A stretch of 14,824 nt of DNA from Dehalococcoidia bacterium UBA2979 (GTDB lineage Bacteria; Chloroflexota; Dehalococcoidia; UBA2979): NCBI GenBank assembly GCA_002348225.1, contig DEAP01000088.1:483-15306 (forward strand). Reading direction: 5' to 3'. Position numbers and translations under genes: made by a program. How positions within the stretch are numbered: the stretch's first letter is position 1; every line of letters begins with the position of its first letter. Under the pieces are notes generated by a model that saw only the letters and a list, made by a program, of their open reading frames with translations, ran no database searches and had not been told where the DNA came from. This document shows, piece by piece, positions 1-6,945 of this stretch.

Positions 1-1563
1 TAGGAATGGCCATCGACTTGGGTGGGCCTCTATATTGCGGACGTTAGTTCCTACTCCCATAAGAGTACTCGCGAATACAGGTATCACTCGGTAAGCCTGC
101 TCAACTAGATGCTTCTGGATGGAGCTATATGTTGCTTTCCTGTCATCATCGCCCTCTCCTCGAGCACGTTCGATAAGCGCATCTAAGGCGTCGTCCTGAT
201 GGAAAGTTTCATTCCAAGGTGCGTCACCGTGATACACGATACTGAGTGCAGCATCGGGGTTTCTTCCATTCCAGTTCACGGTCAACATTTGCACGTCTTC
301 ACGGTTTAGCCACCATTTGGACCAGTACTCATCTTCTGGCTTCTTATCAATAGTCACATTGAATCCCGCGTCACGTGAATACTCCTGGAAAGTCAGAGCG
401 ATCTCTTCGTGGTAAGTAGCGCCCATGGTTGTAACTGGTACATCAAGCCCATCGGCGTAACCGGCTGCAGCTAGGAGATCTCGAGCCTTTTGCAGGTCGT
501 AACCTGGTATCGCTACTCCGGAGTCATAATGTGGATCGTTCGGTGCAATTGGATGGTCATTTGCTACCGCACCCAATCCTTCAAGCACCTTTGACAAATT
601 TTGCTCTCGGTTAGTTGCAGCCTGAACAGCTTGACGGACCCGAATGTCATTGAACGGAGCAATCAGAGTGTTCATTGCTAGTGTCATGTACGAGGCTGAC
701 GTGGCTTTTGACGCACGTGAATTAGGACTTGCATCGACCTCTGGTACTGAAGCCGCTGTGATCCTATTGACCTGATCTATCTGACCACCCTTGAGTGACT
801 CAATTCGAGTTTCTGGCTCGGGAAGATAGAAAAATTGGATGTTGTCGAAATAGGTGTTTCCAGAGTCCCAGTAGTCTGTATTTCGTTCGAACGTAGTGGT
901 TTCCCCAGGTACGTTACTCGTCATTTTGAAGGGACCGGAACCTACATACTTACCAATTCCCCAGTTGGTCGGGTCATCATGCTGAGGAGCAATCTTTCCC
1001 TGATAAAATGACAATGTGTTCAACCAAAAGGCATTTGGTGCTTCAAGTGTCATTTTGACTGTGTTCTCGTCCACCACCTCAGTAGTTCCGGCAGCTAGTG
1101 AACCCAACTGGCCTGCTGGAGGCGCTTCCATCGCAAAAATTCGATCAAAGGTGAATTTTACGTCTTCAGCGGTTACGGGTTCACCGTCATGAAATTTATT
1201 ATTTTTACGTAGTTTAAATGTGTACTCTTGTTGGTCAGGTGTCTCCCATGATTCTGCAACGCCACCAGTAATGCTCAGGTCATGCTGCTTAACTACGAGA
1301 TTTTCTCCAGCCTGCCAGCCGATTGCAGCTTCTGCATCACTGGTAAAGAATGCGGGGTCGGTAGTAGAAAGCTCAATATCAGGGGCTGAACGTAATGTTC
1401 CTCCCTTACTTCCATCTGTGCCACCAGAATCACCATCTAGCACGTTACAACCCAGTAATGAAGCACCGGCTAAGCCTGCGCCACCAATTACGGCACCTCT
1501 TACGAGGCTCCGTCGTGAGATTAATCTTTTACTCCAGTAGTTGCTTTTCAGCTGCTCGTCCAT
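1..1563 (-). CDS. ABC transporter family 5 solute-binding lipoprotein (peptide/nickel-type), partial
   Basis: Extracytoplasmic solute-binding protein of a peptide/nickel/opine-type ABC importer (SBP_bac_5 family). It captures substrate outside the membrane and hands it to permeases not present here. The 521 visible codons are open to the window edge, so the stop lies outside. Residues 16-22 (SRRSLVR) form a twin-arginine motif, followed by a Gly/Ala-rich hydrophobic stretch and a lipobox (ASLLGC) with Cys39 as the lipidation site, so Tat export and membrane anchoring are inferred. A Gly/Ser/Asp linker follows, then family features: GGTLRSAPD near 54, a KLRKNNKFHDGEPVTAEDV block near 117-135, and GSGPFKM in the middle. 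The visible end (VIPVFAS and following) is typical of the last part of this family, so little is missing. The ATG at 1563 is chosen because GAGGAG lies 6 nt upstream. Substrate cannot be told from sequence. The gene is divergent from the hydroxyacid dehydrogenase. Confidence 0.92.
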   Translation of the reverse strand, partial: MDEQLKSNYWSKRLISRRSLVRGAVIGGAGLAGASLLGCNVLDGDSGGTDGSKGGTLRSAPDIELSTTDPAFFTSDAEAAIGWQAGENLVVKQHDLSITGGVAESWETPDQQEYTFKLRKNNKFHDGEPVTAEDVKFTFDRIFAMEAPPAGQLGSLAAGTTEVVDENTVKMTLEAPNAFWLNTLSFYQGKIAPQHDDPTNWGIGKYVGSGPFKMTSNVPGETTTFERNTDYWDSGNTYFDNIQFFYLPEPETRIESLKGGQIDQVNRITAASVPEVDASPNSRASKATSASYMTLAMNTLIAPFNDIRVRQAVQAATNREQNLSKVLEGLGAVANDHPIAPNDPHYDSGVAIPGYDLQKARDLLAAAGYADGLDVPVTTMGATYHEEIALTFQEYSRDAGFNVTIDKKPEDEYWSKWWLNREDVQMLTVNWNGRNPDAALSIVYHGDAPWNETFHQDDALDALIERARGEGDDDRKATYSSIQKHLVEQAYRVIPVFASTLMGVGTNVRNIEAHPSRWPFL

Positions 1564-1583
1564 ACATAACTCCTCAATCTACT

Positions 1584-1613
1584 ATTTTAAATACACGAGG
1601 TGGCCCCGCTCAA
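1584..1613 (-). promoter_or_regulatory. Candidate promoter of the solute-binding protein gene
   Basis: Read on the minus strand, TTGAGC (1613-1608; four of six matches to the -35 consensus) and TAAAAT (1589-1584; five of six matches to the -10 consensus) are separated by 18 nt. Transcription would begin near 1577, giving a leader of about 14 nt that contains the GAGGAG ribosome-binding site. The -35 element is one arm of the palindrome at 1608-1624. The sigma factor of this organism is unknown, so this rests on consensus matching only. Confidence 0.35.
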
Positions 1614-1624
1614 AAGTTTTGAGC
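1608..1624. promoter_or_regulatory. Perfect palindrome, candidate operator
   Basis: GCTCAAAAGTTTTGAGC is an exact inverted repeat, 8 bp on each side of a single central base. It overlaps the candidate -35 box of the solute-binding protein gene and lies 45 nt before its start codon. No T-run follows on either strand, which argues against a terminator. A dimeric repressor or activator site is the likeliest reading. A 6-bp stem with a 5-nt loop in RNA is possible but would lie upstream of the predicted transcript start. Confidence 0.45.
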
Positions 1625-1875
1625 TAGAAAACTTACCCTTAAGTCAACTTGGACAGTCGCGAACTGAGAGCGAAAGCAAATTATGCTCGTCAAGCTCGTA
1701 CAGTTTCACTGCCGGCTGCGTGGGCTACCTAACGATCAGTACCGTACTAAATTTAACAGGGTATGGCAAGCGGTATTAGTTAAGTTTGTCGATTGAGATA
1801 GTTGTCTAATAGTATTCAGATCAGACTTGATTTGGAGATCTTCTATGGTGTGGCCCTCCGCTAGGACTTACCACA

Positions 1876-1906
1876 AATACGTGCTATTCATTAGCAATTA
1901 CGTATT
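1876..1906 (+). promoter_or_regulatory. Bulged hairpin or split operator before the hydroxyacid dehydrogenase gene
   Basis: AATACGT (1876-1882) pairs exactly with ACGTATT (1900-1906), and GCTA (1883-1886) pairs with TAGC (1892-1895) around a 5-nt loop. A 4-nt bulge (AATT, 1896-1899) sits on the 3' side. In all this gives 11 base pairs ending 25 nt before the GGAGG ribosome-binding site. It could be a leader RNA hairpin or a DNA operator with 7-bp half-sites. No regulator binding here is recognised. Confidence 0.35.
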
Positions 1907-1942
1907 AGAGGGATGTTCCTAGAAATTCGACGGAGGTTCAAG

Positions 1943-3013
1943 ATGTCTGGAAAATTCATTGTCGCAGTGCAAAAACCGAGACAAATTCAGCAGGGTGGAG
2001 GCTCACAATTTAATTTAGCTGACTCCTATGAGCTCGAACGTGAGGCATTGGATCCGATTGGGGCAGAGATTGTCGAAATAGACGCTGAAACCGACGAGGA
2101 ATTCATAGAGCAGGCCAAAGGTGCAGATGCAGTGATAGCAAGAGGTCGGCGCATTAACGCCGAGATTGTGGCTGGACTAGAGAACTGCGTGATTATAGGA
2201 GTTGGCAGCGTCGGCACTGATACTGTGGACGTGCAGGCTGCCACAGAAGCCGGAATACCAGTAACCAATGTCCCTGACACGTTTATTGAGGAGGTGGCAG
2301 ATCATGCAATGACCTTATTGCTCGCGTCACACCGCCGGCTTTACGAGATGCGGGACATGATGTTGAGCGGAAGATTTTCAGAGGGACACCCATACTTAAG
2401 ACAATTCCCTCGACTGTACGGCCAAACAATCGGACTTGTATCATTTGGCAATGTGGCGCATGCTATGGCACGAAGATGCCAGGCTTTCGGCTTGCGTGTG
2501 ATAGCTCATGACCCCTATGTCAGTGAAATCGAAATGACCTCAAATGGGGTCGAACCAGTTGCCTACTCTGAGCTGTTTGAGAGGGCTGACTTTGTGTCTA
2601 ACCACGCTCCATATAACGAGACCACACACCATATGATTTCTTCCCCACAGTTTGCTGCGATGAAGAATTCTGCTCTTTTTATCAACACTGGGCGAGGAGG
2701 GTGTCACGACGAAGATGCTCTCATAAATGCGCTGCAAAGCGGTGAGATAGCCGGTGCTGGACTTGATGTTTTTGAAATCGAGCCGATCGAAAGAGAAAAT
2801 CCTTTGTTAACAATGTCCAACGTGATTGTTACTCCTCATGTGGCCTCGGCTAGTTCTCGAATGATGCCTGAAGCCAGAAGAAAACTTGGACGTGAAATTG
2901 CGTCTGCACTTCTTGGCGACTGGCCAAGAAGTGCAGTAAATCCAGACGTACTGAGGAATTCAGGACTTAGAAGATGGCAGCCCATGCCTATGGGACGAGG
3001 TCCGAATCGCTAA
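1943..3013 (+). CDS. D-2-hydroxyacid dehydrogenase, NAD-dependent type (CtBP/SerA-like)
   Basis: Member of the D-isomer-specific 2-hydroxyacid dehydrogenase family, 356 residues, cytoplasmic. The family oxidises D-2-hydroxyacids or reduces 2-oxoacids with NAD(P). Residues 1-115 and about 300-330 form the substrate domain, and about 116-299 the Rossmann domain. The catalytic trio is visible: Arg251 (NTGRGG), Glu280 (DVFEIEP) and His299 (TPHVA). No ACT domain follows, so it is not a long, serine-inhibited SerA. The dinucleotide loop reads SFGNVA (167-172), so the first and third glycines of the usual GxGxxG are replaced by Ser167 and Ala172. The C-terminal tail after residue 335 is basic. The start at 1943 is preferred over the in-frame ATG at 1913 because GGAGG (1932-1936) lies 6 nt upstream. 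It could act on phosphoglycerate, glyoxylate, hydroxypyruvate or another oxoacid; the sequence does not decide. It is convergent with greA. Confidence 0.88.
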   Translation: MSGKFIVAVQKPRQIQQGGGSQFNLADSYELEREALDPIGAEIVEIDAETDEEFIEQAKGADAVIARGRRINAEIVAGLENCVIIGVGSVGTDTVDVQAATEAGIPVTNVPDTFIEEVADHAMTLLLASHRRLYEMRDMMLSGRFSEGHPYLRQFPRLYGQTIGLVSFGNVAHAMARRCQAFGLRVIAHDPYVSEIEMTSNGVEPVAYSELFERADFVSNHAPYNETTHHMISSPQFAAMKNSALFINTGRGGCHDEDALINALQSGEIAGAGLDVFEIEPIERENPLLTMSNVIVTPHVASASSRMMPEARRKLGREIASALLGDWPRSAVNPDVLRNSGLRRWQPMPMGRGPNR

Positions 3014-3020
3014 AGGACTT

Positions 3021-3035
3021 GCAAACTAGTTTTGC
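3021..3035. terminator. Weak hairpin in the gap between convergent genes
   Basis: GCAAACTAGTTTTGC lies in the 29-nt gap between the hydroxyacid dehydrogenase stop and the greA stop. The stem is only 5 bp (GCAAA/TTTGC) with a 5-nt loop, and there is no proper T-run on either side. It may contribute to bidirectional termination but is too weak to call with confidence. Confidence 0.15.
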
Positions 3036-3042
3036 TGAAGAT

Positions 3043-3522
3043 TCAGTTAGTCACGTCCAGAATTTCCAAGGAGATTTCACCCCTTGGTGCTTGAAATCTG
3101 GCTACGTCACCAGGTGCCAGGTCGAATAATGCCTCACCCATCGGTGACTCGATCGATATATGAGTCGGAGGATTGGCCTCAACATGAGATACCAGTACGA
3201 TTTCCCGTTCCTTGCCGTTTGCATCCTTTATTCGGATTTTTGAACCCAGACCAGTCCTACCATCAGTTCTATTACCTTGAATGACCGCGTTATGAATTTG
3301 TGCCTCTAGGTCTCTGATAGCGGACTGTAGTTTGGACATTTCTTCCCGAGCAGCATGGAGAGGAGCGTTTTCGCTAAAGTCACCATCAGCTCGAGTTCTG
3401 TTCAGCTCTTGCGATAATGCCGGTACCTGGGCGTTGAGCTCGGCGAGTCGTTGCTGCATTTTTTGGAGGTCTTCTTCTGTTACTAATACGGCTTCCGAGT
3501 TATTTGCATTTGCCATTTTCAT
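3043..3522 (-). CDS. greA: Transcription elongation factor GreA
   Basis: Cleavage factor that enters the secondary channel of RNA polymerase and stimulates hydrolysis of backtracked transcripts. It has 159 residues, against about 158 in E. coli. The N-terminal antiparallel coiled coil (about 15-85) carries the family signature GDFSENAPLHAARE with the acidic tip residues Asp48 and Glu51, which help coordinate the catalytic magnesium. The C-terminal FKBP-like domain (about 90-159) ends in the typical PMGEALFDLAPGD and ISLEILDV pattern. Two starts are possible. The first ATG (3522) lies only 3 nt after AAAGG, while the third codon is an ATG (3516) placed 9 nt after it, so the true protein may be two residues shorter. 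The gene is divergent from rsmG across about 93 AT-rich nt in which no promoter stands out. Confidence 0.96.
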   Translation of the reverse strand: MKMANANNSEAVLVTEEDLQKMQQRLAELNAQVPALSQELNRTRADGDFSENAPLHAAREEMSKLQSAIRDLEAQIHNAVIQGNRTDGRTGLGSKIRIKDANGKEREIVLVSHVEANPPTHISIESPMGEALFDLAPGDVARFQAPRGEISLEILDVTN

Positions 3523-3615
3523 AAGCCTTTCGTTGAAGTTTTTACCAACAAATTACTAATATTGAATATTTCGAATAACGATTATGTTCTAAAGTGTGAT
3601 TCACGAGGATACACG

Positions 3616-4365
3616 ATGAGTAATTCAATTGTCTCACAGGAGCTCACCCGTGGAGTGCCCACAAAATATTTGACTCCGAAATTACTGGCGGCTTTCGAAA
3701 CCTATTTATCAAAGCTAATGGAAATGAATACCACTGCTGGGTTTACGTCACTGACAGAGCCTAGTGTGATAGTACAGCGCCATTTTGTTGAGCCAGTTGG
3801 TCTTTTGCATCTTCTGCTAGCGAGAGGGCACATTACTGCCGATTCCTTGTGCGATGTTGCTGACATTGGTACTGGCGGAGGGTTCCCGTCGGTTCCTATG
3901 GCACTAGTACACGGCGGTATGAAATTGAGCTTAATTGAGTCCAATAAAAGGAAAGCAGATTCACTTCGCCAGATATTAGAAATGCTGGAACAGTTTGGAC
4001 TTCTAGGCGAATTAAGCGTGTTCAGTGACAGAGTGGAAACCATCAGTAGATTCCCCGAATGTCGTGGCACGCACGACGTAGTCGTTTCTAGGGCCGTCGC
4101 CCGAGTTAACGTAATGATCGAATATGCACTACCACTTCTCAAACTAGATGGAATATTGGCGCTTGTTAAAGGTTCTCGGAGCGATCAAGAAATTCAAGAC
4201 GCTCAGAATGCCTTGCAAATAGTGGGCGGCGAGTTGGTTGAAAAGATCGAGTTGCCATTCACTAACAGTGTAGAAAGCCAGTATGTCATCTTGATACGAA
4301 AGAAAAGAGCTACTGATGATCGTTACCCCCGAAGGCCTGGAATACCTATCAAGCGACCGTTATAG
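3616..4365 (+). CDS. rsmG: 16S rRNA (guanine-N7) methyltransferase RsmG (GidB)
   Basis: SAM-dependent enzyme that methylates N7 of G527 (E. coli numbering) in the 530 loop of 16S rRNA; loss of it gives low-level streptomycin resistance in several bacteria. The protein is 249 residues. Seen in order: an N-terminal helical part with TSLTEPSVIVQRHFVEP (44-60), SAM-binding motif I ADIGTGGGFPS (82-92), an acidic post-I strand LIESNKRKADSLR (106-118), the VVVSRAVA segment (155-162), LALVKG (181-186), and the family C-terminal tail YPRRPGIPIKRPL. Usual GFPG in motif I is GFPS here, a minor change. The ATG at 3616 is preferred because GAGGA lies 6 nt upstream; the same frame extends to a TTG at 3562 without a ribosome-binding site. 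Its end converges on ctaB with a 15-nt gap. Confidence 0.95.
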   Translation: MSNSIVSQELTRGVPTKYLTPKLLAAFETYLSKLMEMNTTAGFTSLTEPSVIVQRHFVEPVGLLHLLLARGHITADSLCDVADIGTGGGFPSVPMALVHGGMKLSLIESNKRKADSLRQILEMLEQFGLLGELSVFSDRVETISRFPECRGTHDVVVSRAVARVNVMIEYALPLLKLDGILALVKGSRSDQEIQDAQNALQIVGGELVEKIELPFTNSVESQYVILIRKKRATDDRYPRRPGIPIKRPL

Positions 4366-4374
4366 CTGTTTTAC

Positions 4375-4390
4375 CCGTGTCTAGAGACGG
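4375..4390. terminator. Short hairpin between rsmG and ctaB ends
   Basis: CCGT (4375-4378) and ACGG (4387-4390) can pair around an 8-nt loop, and the inner bases GTCT/AGAC can form a competing stem. The structure starts in the 15-nt convergent gap and runs into the last codons of ctaB. There is no T-run on either strand, so a rho-independent terminator is only a weak possibility. Confidence 0.12.
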
Positions 4391-5301
4391 TATATTTCAT
4401 CCACGATCATTGATAAAAACAATGCAGTCAGATACAGGGTCGAATATCGAAACATAAGTCGAGTGAACCGCACCGTATCACCTTGCAAAAGTCTTAGAGA
4501 AATATACAGAAATCCCAGACCTGTCAGTAATGCGGTAAGTATGTAAATTAGCCCCATAGATCCTATGAAGAAGAAAGCCACTGTTGATGCAACAGTCAGG
4601 CAGGCCCAAAGTAAGATTTGATTTTTCGTGTATTGGTTGCCAAGAACGTTTGGTGCCATGGGAATATTAGCTCTTTTATAGTCTTCGGATAAACCAATAG
4701 CTAGAGCCCAGAAATGCGGTGGTTGCCAACAAAATACTATGAGAAATAGTAGAAGGCCCTCGATAGCAATCTGATCAGTGACCGCGGTCCATCCTATTAG
4801 AGGAGGCATTGCCCCGGCGATACCTCCTAAAACGGTATTGTGGACGGTTTTTCGCTTCAGAATCACACTGTATATAAGTGCATAAAAGACGAATGCAAAG
4901 AGGGAAAGCATTGCAGACAGTGGATTGACCATTAGCCACATCCATACGGTGCTAAAACCTCCGAGTGTCAGACCTAGCGTCGTTGCAGTGCGAGCACTTA
5001 TGGTTCCTCGAGGCAGCGGTCGGTTCTGCGTGCGCTGCATCACTCCGTCAATTTCCCCGTCGATTGCCATATTTATAGAAGACGCACCTCCAGCGGACGC
5101 GATACCGCCGAATATAGTTGCTATTACCAGCTGCCAGCCTGGCCAAGTTCCTTCAGCCAAATACATCGCTGGAATGGTCGTTATCAACAATAAAAGGACA
5201 ATCGATGGCTTCATCAATGTGACGTAGTCTTTAACCAGAGTGCCACGACTGGGCTTCATCGATGATTCGGAGAGGGTGGCTGACTGAATAGTCGATTTCA
5301 T
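4381..5301 (-). CDS. ctaB: Protoheme IX farnesyltransferase (haem O synthase)
   Basis: Integral-membrane UbiA-type prenyltransferase that adds farnesyl to protohaem IX, making haem O, the precursor of haem A for CtaD. It is 306 residues with about eight to nine hydrophobic segments. The first prenyl-diphosphate site is N77xxxD81xxxD85, followed by QRTQNRPLPRG. A conserved GGIAGAMPPLIGW loop comes mid-protein, and the second site has the DYKRANIPMAP pattern. The ATG at 5301 is used; a TTG directly before it and an ATG at 5259 are alternatives, and none has a clear ribosome-binding site. It is the last gene of the minus-strand ccm series, 85 nt after ccmD, and it serves the oxidase operon on the other side of the cluster. 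Haem A synthase (ctaA) is not in the window. Confidence 0.95.
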   Translation of the reverse strand: MKSTIQSATLSESSMKPSRGTLVKDYVTLMKPSIVLLLLITTIPAMYLAEGTWPGWQLVIATIFGGIASAGGASSINMAIDGEIDGVMQRTQNRPLPRGTISARTATTLGLTLGGFSTVWMWLMVNPLSAMLSLFAFVFYALIYSVILKRKTVHNTVLGGIAGAMPPLIGWTAVTDQIAIEGLLLFLIVFCWQPPHFWALAIGLSEDYKRANIPMAPNVLGNQYTKNQILLWACLTVASTVAFFFIGSMGLIYILTALLTGLGFLYISLRLLQGDTVRFTRLMFRYSTLYLTALFLSMIVDEIYRL

Positions 5302-5339
5302 CAATAGTTAGGGTTCCGGTTTATTGTTTCCACGAGAAG

Positions 5340-5377
5340 CATAACTCAAAAGAGGTAGATACTCAGCAAAAGTTATG
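5340..5377. repeat. Inverted repeat in the ccmD-ctaB gap
   Basis: CATAACT (5340-5346) and AGTTATG (5371-5377) are exact 7-bp inverted copies separated by 24 nt, within the 85-nt spacer that is the longest gap in the minus-strand series. It could be a leader stem-loop, a processing site or a DNA-binding site for separate control of ctaB. A chance match is also quite possible. Confidence 0.2.
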
Positions 5378-5386
5378 GGATACCGG

Positions 5387-5533
5387 CTAAGTGTCGTCTG
5401 ACTCCTGGTCATTTTCTATTTGTTCTATCTCGGTTCGTAGTGTTCGGATTCTTAGTTGTAGGACTATCAGATAGGTAAACAGACCCGCCCAGAATACGGC
5501 GAAGCCAGCGAATAGAAAATTAATAGCAGACAT
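5387..5533 (-). CDS. ccmD: CcmD-like small membrane protein
   Basis: A 48-residue protein with one hydrophobic helix (about 4-26) followed by a charged tail (RIRTLRTEIEQIENDQESDDT in two parts, basic then acidic). This is the layout of CcmD, the small subunit that holds the CcmC-CcmE haem-loading complex together and helps release holo-CcmE. Sequence conservation in this family is poor, so the call rests on size, topology and place directly after ccmC. The start at 5533 is fixed by AGAGG placed 5 nt upstream. The same frame stays open to 5749, but that extension overlaps ccmC and has no membrane-protein character. Confidence 0.75.
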   Translation of the reverse strand: MSAINFLFAGFAVFWAGLFTYLIVLQLRIRTLRTEIEQIENDQESDDT

Positions 5534-5559
5534 TGCAACCTCTAAATTCTTACTTGGTA

Positions 5560-6252
5560 TTAACGAACACGACCCTTGATTTTCAATAATCGTTGCGATA
5601 GGAGCTCTATTTCGACCCCTAGAACAATAAACCAAACTGCCACTAATAATACGGCGGTTACAGAGAACAAAGTCACTAACAGCATTTCTGTAGGGAGGGC
5701 TGGGTCTAGACGAGAAACAATTGGTTGTGGGTGGAGTGTTCGCCACCAACGCACAGACATATGAATAAGAGGCACATCTAGAAATCCGATGATTGCATAG
5801 ACCGAGCAGAACCGAGCTATCCTTTCGTTATCCAGTTCACTGGATTTTCGGGCTACTAGGTAAGCGGCAAATATTAGAAAAAGTATCAAGGTTGTAGTAA
5901 TTCGAGGGTCCCATTGCCAGTAGACACCCCATATTGGCCGGCCCCACAAAGCTCCTGTGATGAGCGTCAGAGCTGTGAATATTAAACCGACGAGTGCGGC
6001 TGCTTGCGCTCCAGCGTCCCACTTGAAGTCTCGCGTGATAAGAAACAGAGCCGAACAAACAGCCGTAATCCCAAAAGATAAGTATGATGCCAACGCCGAG
6101 GGTAGGTGAACGTACAGTAATCTTTGCACATCGCCCTCAACTACTTCTGTAGGAGCTGAAACGAGCGCCAGACCAGCCATTACAGTGATTGCAACACCTA
6201 CTACGGGCGGTAACACTGTCCAGCGCAAGTTATACAAAGTGTTCAAGTTCAT
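5560..6252 (-). CDS. ccmC: Haem exporter/haem-handling protein CcmC
   Basis: Membrane protein of the haem-handling family that presents haem to CcmE in the System I pathway. It has 230 residues and about six hydrophobic helices. The tryptophan-rich WWD domain is clear (WGRPIWGVYWQWDPR, 103-117) and is flanked by the likely axial haem ligands His49 (YVHLPSA) and His164 (PLIHMSVRWW), with a further His174. Length is close to other CcmC proteins. The ATG at 6252 has no good ribosome-binding site, so translation may be coupled to ccmB, whose stop lies 24 nt upstream. ccmD follows after 26 nt. Confidence 0.95.
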   Translation of the reverse strand: MNLNTLYNLRWTVLPPVVGVAITVMAGLALVSAPTEVVEGDVQRLLYVHLPSALASYLSFGITAVCSALFLITRDFKWDAGAQAAALVGLIFTALTLITGALWGRPIWGVYWQWDPRITTTLILFLIFAAYLVARKSSELDNERIARFCSVYAIIGFLDVPLIHMSVRWWRTLHPQPIVSRLDPALPTEMLLVTLFSVTAVLLVAVWFIVLGVEIELLSQRLLKIKGRVR

Positions 6253-6276
6253 AGGAATACTATCTCAATTATTTTC

Positions 6277-6945
6277 TCAATCAGCCAGTGGGAACATCAA
6301 TGCAGAAATCAGCGTGGTCCAGATCGCAAATAGCACGAGTAACATCATCCACGGCGCTCCATCGGGAGTGTCATCGAGTACTGAGGCAGTCGCTTCGACA
6401 CAGGCGATCAGCAACGGTACCAGCAGCGGGAGGGCCATGACAGGCAGCATGAGGTTCGTACTTTTCGAACCAAAACTTAGTGCGGATAGAAGGGTGGTCA
6501 ATGAACAGTAACCGAGCGTGCCTAGAAGCACGATCATGATTATGTTTATTTGAAAAATATCCTCGTTGAACAATACTGTGGCACCCAAGAGTACGGGAAT
6601 CTGTATCGCAGCTAGTTGGACAAAATTCGAAATTGTTTTCGAGAGATAAACAATAGTTGGGTGGACAGGGCTTATTCGTAAAGCATCTAGTACACCATTT
6701 TCACGATCTGCATGGAAAGATTGGCTCGCAGAAAAGATGCCAGCAAAGAGAAATACCGTCCAAATCACTCCTGGTAAAAGTGAGACAACAATCCCAGAAG
6801 CAAGATCTAGCGCAAAGGAATAGATCAGGAGCGCTGCACATGCAAAGAGCGCAGTGGTCAGCCACGCCGATTTCTCCCGCCATGTCAATTTCAGATCGGC
6901 TACGGTGAGGCTGATAAGACAAGAATATTGATAAGCAAGATCCAT
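6277..6945 (-). CDS. ccmB: Haem exporter ABC permease CcmB
   Basis: Membrane subunit that pairs with CcmA; the CcmAB ATPase is needed to release haem-loaded CcmE from CcmC. It is 222 residues, matching the family, with six hydrophobic segments. The family cytoplasmic loop is visible as FHADRENGVLDALRISPV, followed by the segment with YLSKTISNFVQLAAIQIPV. The ATG at 6945 overlaps the ccmA stop by one base (TGATG), a typical coupling arrangement. The frame is open for 20 further codons upstream, but these lie inside ccmA and would add a charged, non-family leader. No ribosome-binding site precedes the chosen start, which fits coupling. Confidence 0.93.
   Translation of the reverse strand: MDLAYQYSCLISLTVADLKLTWREKSAWLTTALFACAALLIYSFALDLASGIVVSLLPGVIWTVFLFAGIFSASQSFHADRENGVLDALRISPVHPTIVYLSKTISNFVQLAAIQIPVLLGATVLFNEDIFQINIIMIVLLGTLGYCSLTTLLSALSFGSKSTNLMLPVMALPLLVPLLIACVEATASVLDDTPDGAPWMMLLVLFAIWTTLISALMFPLAD

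Larger units (their letters stand above)
1564..1942. other. Divergent intergenic region, 379 nt
   Basis: This non-coding stretch lies between the start of the solute-binding protein gene (minus) and the start of the hydroxyacid dehydrogenase gene (plus). Short open frames here lack family features. It holds a perfect 17-nt palindrome at a candidate minus-strand promoter (1584-1624) and a bulged hairpin (1876-1906) just before the plus-strand gene. I see no tRNA cloverleaf, no repeat array and no clear rho-independent terminator. The stretch from about 1650 to 1870 shows no feature I can defend. Confidence 0.7.

Noticed and set aside
1220..1622. Two plus-strand open frames of 106 and 75 codons
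   Set aside because: They lie opposite or just past the start of the solute-binding protein gene, have low-complexity Ser/Pro-rich translations and no ribosome-binding site; the minus-strand frame has clear family features.
1564..1942. Possible small RNA or tRNA gene in the large intergenic region
   Set aside because: No cloverleaf, no T-loop consensus and no terminator could be found by eye; only the two inverted repeats listed are supported.
3702..4142. Minus-strand open frame of 146 codons
   Set aside because: It is antisense to the conserved core of rsmG and its translation shows no family motif.
5534..5749. N-terminal extension of the ccmD frame to 120 codons
   Set aside because: The extension overlaps the end of ccmC, lacks membrane character, and a good ribosome-binding site lies just before the internal ATG at 5533.
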